A stretch of DNA of 20,733 bases, from the NCBI GenBank assembly GCA_905193145.1, contig CAJJNP010000041.1:1-20733 (forward strand), written 5' to 3'. This DNA is from an uncultured Odoribacter sp. Lineage in GTDB: Bacteria; Bacteroidota; Bacteroidia; Bacteroidales; Marinifilaceae. The notes below the pieces were generated by a model that did no database searches, was not told the DNA's origin, and was given only the letters and a program-made list of their open reading frames with translations. Positions 15,251 to 20,733 of the stretch are shown piece by piece. A program made the translations under genes and the position numbers. The first letter of the stretch is position 1. Each line of letters starts with the position of its first letter.

Positions 15251-18241
15251 ATGCAGAATAAAGGAGCGATTACACTGCTTGCCATAGCATTAGCATTGGT
15301 GAGTCTTTATCAGTTGTCTTTTACCTGGAAAACGAATCGTATCGAAAAAGCCGCAAAAGAGTATGCGCAAGGAGATTCAAGTAAGGAAAAGATGTATCTG
15401 GATTCTATTGCAAATCAGGAGGTTTACAATCTCTTGGGTATTGCAAAATACACTTACAAAGAATGTAAGGAGTTAGAAATCAACTTAGGTCTTGACCTTC
15501 GTGGCGGTATGAACGTAACTATGGAAGTGGATGTTGCAGACGTAGTTCGCAATTTGGCCAACAACACCCAAGATCCGGTTTTCAATCAAGCTATTGAAGA
15601 AGCTATCAAAATGCGTACTTCCAGTCCGAAAGACTTTGTAACGCTTTTTGGTGAAGCATTCGAGAAATTAGCACCGAACGCACAATTAGCTTCCCCGGAT
15701 TTATTTGGGACCGTCGAATTAAAAGATAAAATCAAAATCGGAGCCAACAATGATGAAGTACTGAAGGTGATTCGCGAAGAAGCAGAAGGCGCTATCGACA
15801 ACACATTTAATATTTTACGTACTCGTATCGACCGTTTTGGTGTTGCTCAGCCCAATATTCGTAAAGCTGATATCTCAGGTCGTATTGTTATTGAACTACC
15901 GGGTATCAAAGATGCTCAACGTGTTAGAAAGCTATTGCAAGGTACTGCTGCATTGGAATTCTTTGAAACTTTTGACAATGGTGAATTTTTCCAATATCTT
16001 TCTGCAGCCAATGACAAAGCCCGTGACGTAGTAAAAGCCAACGAGGTAATTGAAACAGAAGAAAAAGCAGAAGTTGCTAGTCCTGCTGAGGAGAAAAAAG
16101 ATACTACAGCAAATAGTTTGATTGCCAAAGCTGCACAGGATACAACAAACCAGCTTTTAAATAATCAGGAGGAATTTGCAAAACAAAATCCATTGTTTGC
16201 TGTATTAAGCCCAAATGTTGACAGAAGCGGTCAGGTAATTCCCAACGGCTCTATCATCGGATATGCACGAGTACAAGATACAGGGGCTGTCAATAAAGTA
16301 TTGGCTATGCCTCAAGTAAAAGCCAGCTTCCCCCGTAACGCACGTTTATTATGGGAAATGAAAGCATCCAATGGCGTTGTACCTTTGCATGCAATCAAAA
16401 TAACTACCCGTGACAATAAAGCCCCGATGGACGGAGGCGCAGTTGTCAGCGCACGTCAAGACTACGAACATAACGGCAGCCGCCCAGTTGTTTCTATGAC
16501 AATGAGCCCGGAAGGAGCTAAAACATGGGCACGTCTGACAAAAGAAAATGTAGGACATTGTATTGCCATTGTATTGGATGGTTTCGTATGTTCTTCACCC
16601 AATGTAATGGGAGAAATTCCTAACGGACAATCTCAGATTACCGGTCAGTTTGATGTAAAAGAAGCACAGGACTTAGCCAATATCCTTGAATCAGGTAAAC
16701 TGCCTGCACCTGCACGCATCATCGCTGACGAAATAGTAGGACCGTCATTGGGTAGCGAATCTATCGAATCAGGTATGTGGTCTTTCGTTATTGCATTCTT
16801 GTTGGTGCTTTTCTATATGTTGTTCTTCTACAGCCGCGGAGCCGGTTTAGCAGCCGATGCTGCCTTGTTGACCAACTTATTCTTCTTATTTGGAGTTCTT
16901 GCTTCCATTGGTGCAGTATTGACATTACCAGGTATCGCCGGTATCGTATTGACCATGGGTATGGCTGTTGACGCCAATGTATTGATTTATGAACGTATCC
17001 AAGAAGAGTTGAGAGGCGGTAAAGGAATGAAACTCGCTATTAAGGAAGGTTACAAACAAGCTTACTCAGCAATTATCGACGGTCAGGTGACTACATTATT
17101 GACTGGATTCATCTTATACTATTTCGGAGAAGGTCCTATCAAAGGTTTCGCAACAACCTTGATTATCGGTATTTTCACCTCATTGTTCACTGCTATTTTC
17201 ATCACTCGTCTGATTCTGGAACGCGCAGCAAAGAATAACGACCATGTACGTTTCACTACACCGTTTACTGCAAACTGGCTACGTGACGTTCACTTCCCCT
17301 TCTTGCAAAGACGCCATGTCGGATACATTGTGTCAGGCACCATTACAGTTATCTGTCTAGTATCTTTGTTCACTAAAGGTCTGGATAAAGGTATTGACTT
17401 TGTTGGAGGTAGAACTTACACTGTAACTTTTGACCAGCCAGTATTAGTAGAAGATATTGCAGAAAGCTTGTCAGAAGTTTATGGTAGTGCACCTGAAGTT
17501 AAAACATTTGGAGGAGACAATCAGGTAAGAATCACAACTAAATATAGAATTGCTGACGAAGGAGTTGAAGTTGATGATGAAGTTGAGTCTTTATTGTATG
17601 AAGGTTTGAAAAAATACATTCCAGAAGGAACTACAAAAGAGGTATTCTTGACAGAATATCGTCAAATGTCACAGAAAGTAGGTCCTGCAGTTGCGGAAGA
17701 TGTAACTCGTGCAGCAGTTTGGTCTGTTGTATTTGCCTTGTTGGTAATCTTTGTTTACATCATGGTACGTTTCTCAGAATGGCAATATGGTGCCGGTGCA
17801 GTTTTAGGATTGGCTCACAACACAATTGTTGTATTAGGTCTTTTCTCTTTGTTGTCAGGTCTGTTGCCTTTCTCTTTGGAAATTGACCAGGCATTCATTG
17901 CAGCGATTTTGACTGTAGTAGGTTATTCAATCAACGATACCGTCGTTGTATTTGACCGAATCCGTGAGTACCACAAACTATACCCGAAACGTGATGATAT
18001 GGACACAACCAATGCTGCGTTAAACTCTACATTACGCCGTACATTCAGTACGTCTTTATCAACCTTGATTGTGTTAGTTGCTATCTTTATCTTCGGAGGT
18101 ACCTCAATTAAAGGTTTCGTATTTGCATTGTTAATCGGTGTAATCGTCGGTACTTACTCTTCTCTATTTGTAGCAACTCCGCTTTCTTACGATTTCCGTC
18201 AAAAATTCGGAAAGAAGAATGCCACTATTACTAAAAAGTAA
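15251..18241 (+). CDS. secDF: Protein translocase subunit SecDF (fused SecD and SecF)
   Basis: The 996-residue protein joins SecD and SecF, which are separate in many bacteria. It uses the proton-motive force to aid late steps of Sec-dependent export. The SecD part has an N-terminal membrane helix (about 5-23), the P1 domain starting at LGLDLRGGMNV (about 77), and a membrane block with the conserved GMAVDANVLIYERI (about 568-582). The SecF part begins near 686 (RRHVGYIVSG), with GIDFVGGRTYTVTF (about 714-727) and VGYSINDTVVVFDRIREY (about 889-906). A polar, Glu/Lys/Gln-rich insert within the SecD periplasmic region (about 255-318) looks poorly structured. Twelve membrane helices are expected in all. 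It is monocistronic, with its own promoter and terminator. Confidence 0.97.
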   Translation: MQNKGAITLLAIALALVSLYQLSFTWKTNRIEKAAKEYAQGDSSKEKMYLDSIANQEVYNLLGIAKYTYKECKELEINLGLDLRGGMNVTMEVDVADVVRNLANNTQDPVFNQAIEEAIKMRTSSPKDFVTLFGEAFEKLAPNAQLASPDLFGTVELKDKIKIGANNDEVLKVIREEAEGAIDNTFNILRTRIDRFGVAQPNIRKADISGRIVIELPGIKDAQRVRKLLQGTAALEFFETFDNGEFFQYLSAANDKARDVVKANEVIETEEKAEVASPAEEKKDTTANSLIAKAAQDTTNQLLNNQEEFAKQNPLFAVLSPNVDRSGQVIPNGSIIGYARVQDTGAVNKVLAMPQVKASFPRNARLLWEMKASNGVVPLHAIKITTRDNKAPMDGGAVVSARQDYEHNGSRPVVSMTMSPEGAKTWARLTKENVGHCIAIVLDGFVCSSPNVMGEIPNGQSQITGQFDVKEAQDLANILESGKLPAPARIIADEIVGPSLGSESIESGMWSFVIAFLLVLFYMLFFYSRGAGLAADAALLTNLFFLFGVLASIGAVLTLPGIAGIVLTMGMAVDANVLIYERIQEELRGGKGMKLAIKEGYKQAYSAIIDGQVTTLLTGFILYYFGEGPIKGFATTLIIGIFTSLFTAIFITRLILERAAKNNDHVRFTTPFTANWLRDVHFPFLQRRHVGYIVSGTITVICLVSLFTKGLDKGIDFVGGRTYTVTFDQPVLVEDIAESLSEVYGSAPEVKTFGGDNQVRITTKYRIADEGVEVDDEVESLLYEGLKKYIPEGTTKEVFLTEYRQMSQKVGPAVAEDVTRAAVWSVVFALLVIFVYIMVRFSEWQYGAGAVLGLAHNTIVVLGLFSLLSGLLPFSLEIDQAFIAAILTVVGYSINDTVVVFDRIREYHKLYPKRDDMDTTNAALNSTLRRTFSTSLSTLIVLVAIFIFGGTSIKGFVFALLIGVIVGTYSSLFVATPLSYDFRQKFGKKNATITKK

Positions 18242-18262
18242 TAAAACTTAGACTCTATATTT

Positions 18263-18292
18263 AAAACCGTCTTGGAAACAAGGCGGTTTTTT
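18263..18292 (+). terminator. secDF terminator
   Basis: AAAACCGTCTTG (18263-18274) pairs with CAAGGCGGTTTT (18279-18290) through a GAAA loop, with one G-T wobble, and ends in a run of six T. It lies 21 bases after the stop codon. Confidence 0.92.
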
Positions 18293-18329
18293 AGTATCAT
18301 TCTATATTAGCTGAAAGACTTCGAAAACG

Positions 18330-18359
18330 TTTGAACTATCGCTTTTTATTCTATATTTG
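18330..18359 (+). promoter_or_regulatory. Promoter of the hydrogenase-like sensory operon
   Basis: A -33 TTTG (18330-18333) and a -7 TATATTTG (18352-18359) are separated by 18 bases. The ATG of the first gene is only 17 bases past the -7 box, so the transcript would have a leader of about ten bases. Confidence 0.7.
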
Positions 18360-18376
18360 CAGAAAAAATAATAACT

Positions 18377-18625
18377 ATGCATACCATCAGAATTTGTCTT
18401 GGAAGTTCATGTTTTTCCAGAGGGAACAACACACATCTGGAAGTAATACGTAAATATATTGCAGAGAATAACTTAGATGCAGAAATAACATTTTCAGGAC
18501 ACTTATGCGAAGATATGTGTAGTGAAGGTCCAATTCTATGTATTGATGACAAAACATATAAAGAAATAAATCTCTCCAGTCTGTATAAAATTCTGGAAGA
18601 ACTAAGGATTAACGATAATCTCTAG
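18377..18625 (+). CDS. Small [2Fe-2S] thioredoxin-like ferredoxin (NuoE/HydC-type domain)
   Basis: The 82-residue protein has the four cysteines of the thioredoxin-fold [2Fe-2S] family: Cys7 and Cys12 (CLGSSC), then Cys44 and Cys48 (CEDMC). This is the CX4C...CX3C spacing of the 24-kDa subunit of complex I and of NADH-dependent hydrogenases. A further Cys55 follows. It is only the bare domain, without the N-terminal helices of full NuoE. It leads an operon with an [FeFe]-hydrogenase-like protein (19 bases to the next start), so it probably passes electrons to or from that protein. The very short predicted leader is noteworthy. Confidence 0.88.
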   Translation: MHTIRICLGSSCFSRGNNTHLEVIRKYIAENNLDAEITFSGHLCEDMCSEGPILCIDDKTYKEINLSSLYKILEELRINDNL

Positions 18626-18644
18626 CTTCACAAAATTCAAAACT

Positions 18645-20363
18645 ATGAACAAAGCTCTTGACCTCAGACCTATTTACACCGAACCTGACAACTGCCAGGA
18701 CTGCTATAAATGTGTACGCGAGTGTCCTGTCAAGGCCATACAAATAGAAGACAACAAAGCATACATCATAGAAAAGAGGTGTATCTATTGTGGACATTGT
18801 ACACAAGTGTGTCCAACCGGTGCAAAAAAAATACGAGACGGCGGTAGCCGTGCGCGCTTAATCCTCAATAAATACCCTCGAGTGATATTAGCTCTTGCCC
18901 CATCATGGGCAGCAGAATTTGATGGTCTGAAAGCTGCAAATTTAATTGCAGCAGCCAGACAATTAGGCTTTATGTGTGTATCAGAAACAGCTATTGGAGC
19001 GGAGTTAGTATCATCTCGCGTCAGTGACTATCTAAAACAAGCAGCTCCTGGAGTATATATTTCGTCTGCCTGCCCGGTTGTTGTTGAATATATCCGTAAA
19101 TACTCTGCAGAACACATTGATGCTATTACGCCTATACTATCCCCCATGCTAGCTCATGCCAAAATATTAAAACAACATTACGGAGAAGATGCAAAAGTAA
19201 TATTTGCAGGTCCTTGTATTTGCAAAAAACTTGAAGCAGACAACTATCGGGACCTGGTTGAAGTTGTCATTACTTTCAAAGATCTAAAAGGTTGGCTGGA
19301 AAAAGAAAATATCTTGCCTGAAAAATGTCAGCCTACAGACACTGACCGATTTGTTCCATGGTCTGCAGGAAAAGGCTCCCTCTATCCTATAGAAGGAGGA
19401 ATGCTTCCAGGGATAAAAAGCGAAGAAAAAAAAGTTGTAAAAATGGCATTTTCAGACCTCAGTAACATCAAGGATGTCATTAAAAATTTAGATACAAAAC
19501 GTGAAAAGGATTCTATTTTTCTAGAACTATTAGCCTGTAAAGGAGGCTGTATCAACGGACCTGCAAAACTGAGTCAACAATCATTAGCCCTAAAGCGCTA
19601 CAACATTGAAAATCGTCAAGTTTTTGCAGACCAAACACCACTGGATAATCTAGAAAACATCGACATAACAACCCTATATCAAAAAGATAATTGTAAGCCT
19701 CCCCTCCATTCAGAGGAAGAAATAAAACAAGCTTTAGCAGCCGTTGGCAAGCTTTGTCCTGAAGACGAGCTTAATTGCAGCGGTTGCGGTTATGACTCAT
19801 GTCGCGACTTTGCACTCGCTATGCTGGAAGGTCGTGCAGAAGAAAATATGTGTGTATCCTACATGCGCAAGGTGGCACATGACAAGGCCACAGTACTGCT
19901 ACAAAAAATACCGACAGGTGTTATACTTGTAGATAACGAACTGAAGATAAGCGATATGAATTATTTCTGCGCAAATATTTTAGGAGAAGAAATAAAAACA
20001 ATATACGAAGCCTCTCCTGGACTTTCAGGAATGGACTTAGAAAATATCTGCTCATTTACAGATTTATTCCGCTCAGTACTAAATACAGGTAAAGAAATTA
20101 CAGAACGTCAAATTCGTGATAATGAACATGTATGGCTTCTTTCCATATACAATATCCAACCGCATCGGCTAGTATTTGGAATATTACAAGACTTACGCGA
20201 GCCATATGTACGTCAAGAATGGATGTTAGAACAAACACGCGAAGTTATACGTAAACACATGGCGACCGTGCAACAAGTAGCTTGCCTTTTAGGAGAAAAC
20301 GCAGCCTACACAGATGCAACCTTACGCGCAATCATGTCTGCTACAGAAAAAAATGACAAATAA
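18645..20363 (+). CDS. [FeFe]-hydrogenase-like sensory protein: 2x[4Fe-4S], H-cluster domain, 4Cys Fe-S domain, PAS
   Basis: The 572-residue protein has five parts. Residues 17-27 and 46-56 are two CX2CX2CX3C ferredoxin motifs. Residues 80-310 are an [FeFe]-hydrogenase catalytic-type domain with reduced signatures: SSACP (140-144) for TSCCP, GPCICKKLE (189-197) for MPCxxKxxE, and LACKGGCINGPAK (296-308) for MACxxGCxxGGG. The H-cluster ligand cysteines (143, 191, 298, 302) are kept, but the proton-relay cysteine is Ala142. Residues 378-403 are a four-cysteine Fe-S domain (CSGCGYDSC...C). A PAS-like domain spans about 413-516, followed by a helical tail. No signal peptide is present. The loss of the relay cysteine, the PAS domain and the phosphatase gene next door fit the putative sensory (group C-like) hydrogenases rather than a high-turnover enzyme; this role is inferred. 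Confidence 0.88.
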   Translation: MNKALDLRPIYTEPDNCQDCYKCVRECPVKAIQIEDNKAYIIEKRCIYCGHCTQVCPTGAKKIRDGGSRARLILNKYPRVILALAPSWAAEFDGLKAANLIAAARQLGFMCVSETAIGAELVSSRVSDYLKQAAPGVYISSACPVVVEYIRKYSAEHIDAITPILSPMLAHAKILKQHYGEDAKVIFAGPCICKKLEADNYRDLVEVVITFKDLKGWLEKENILPEKCQPTDTDRFVPWSAGKGSLYPIEGGMLPGIKSEEKKVVKMAFSDLSNIKDVIKNLDTKREKDSIFLELLACKGGCINGPAKLSQQSLALKRYNIENRQVFADQTPLDNLENIDITTLYQKDNCKPPLHSEEEIKQALAAVGKLCPEDELNCSGCGYDSCRDFALAMLEGRAEENMCVSYMRKVAHDKATVLLQKIPTGVILVDNELKISDMNYFCANILGEEIKTIYEASPGLSGMDLENICSFTDLFRSVLNTGKEITERQIRDNEHVWLLSIYNIQPHRLVFGILQDLREPYVRQEWMLEQTREVIRKHMATVQQVACLLGENAAYTDATLRAIMSATEKNDK

Positions 20364-20375
20364 AAAATCATAGCC

Positions 20376-20733
20376 ATGCCCTCTTACAATGTATTCATCG
20401 AAATAGATTGTTTCCAAAAGAACAAAGCAAACAATATGGTCTGCGGCGACTGTTTTATGTCACAAAAACTACAAGAAGAGGGACGAATTATCAGTGTGCT
20501 ATCTGATGGCCTTGGCAGCGGTATTAAAGCTTGTGTACTTTCAACAATGACAGCAACTATGGCAATGAATTACACGGCAATGAATGAGAGTATTCTACAA
20601 ACAGCTCTCTCCATCATAAACACGTTACCACAAGACATGGTGCGCAAAATCAGTTATTCCACTTTCACCATTTTAGATATAGATTACCGGGGCAATACAA
20701 AAGTCATTGAATACGAAAATCCAGCAATATGTC
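20376..20733 (+). CDS. SpoIIE/PP2C-type serine phosphatase (partial, 3' end beyond window)
   Basis: An open frame starts at the ATG at 20376, 12 bases after the hydrogenase-like gene, and runs to the window end (119 codons). It opens MPSYNVFIEIDCFQKNKAN. The segment MVCGDCFMSQ and then VLSDGLGSGIKA (about 43-54) match the metal-binding Asp motifs of the SpoIIE/PP2C family (GD and SDGxGSG). The following ACVLSTMTATMAM helix fits as well. Such phosphatases remove phosphate from anti-sigma-factor antagonists or other partners. In this operon it would be the output of the hydrogenase-PAS sensor. The rest of the protein and any target lie to the right of the window. Confidence 0.85.
   Translation, partial: MPSYNVFIEIDCFQKNKANNMVCGDCFMSQKLQEEGRIISVLSDGLGSGIKACVLSTMTATMAMNYTAMNESILQTALSIINTLPQDMVRKISYSTFTILDIDYRGNTKVIEYENPAIC

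Overview
The window looks like a chromosomal segment of a gut-type Bacteroidales bacterium (Bacteroides or a close relative). This rests on several things seen here: a fused SecDF translocase, a GldH-type lipoprotein, a TonB-dependent receptor with an N-terminal carboxypeptidase-regulatory domain, an ECF sigma factor of the Bacteroides-expansion type, weak Shine-Dalgarno signals, and repeated matches to the Bacteroidetes promoter form TTTG...TAnnTTTG. The species cannot be named from the sequence alone. No tRNA, rRNA, IS element or CRISPR array was seen.

Layout. Positions 1-7617 are all on the minus strand. Read in transcription order they are metG (methionyl-tRNA synthetase), a terminator, a 477-base gap without genes, a TonB-dependent outer-membrane receptor, a surface-type lipoprotein with an internal duplication, a terminator, a 339-base AT-rich gap with an inverted repeat and an 11-bp-periodic repeat array, and an ECF sigma factor cut by the window edge. 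From 7745 a plus-strand operon runs ldcA (LD-carboxypeptidase) - gldH - trmB - mnmA, and meets the minus-strand ddl (D-Ala-D-Ala ligase) head to head. A MATE exporter is divergent from ddl. Then come mdh (malate dehydrogenase), a small retropepsin-like protease and secDF, each apparently with its own promoter. The window ends in a plus-strand operon of redox/sensory genes: a small [2Fe-2S] thioredoxin-like protein, an [FeFe]-hydrogenase-like protein with a PAS domain, and the start of a SpoIIE/PP2C-type phosphatase.

How the parts work together. The centre is housekeeping: translation and tRNA modification (metG, trmB, mnmA), peptidoglycan synthesis and recycling (ddl, ldcA), secretion (secDF) and central metabolism (mdh). 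The accessory interest is at the two ends. On the left is a receptor-lipoprotein uptake pair without a SusD partner. On the right is a probable H2/redox-sensing module, in which the hydrogenase-like protein keeps the H-cluster ligand cysteines but lacks the usual proton-relay cysteine and is coupled to a PAS domain and a phosphatase.

Two divergent intergenic regions (metG/ldcA and ddl/MATE) share the same architecture: four heptamer repeats flanked by outward-facing -7 boxes. This suggests a repeated promoter module.
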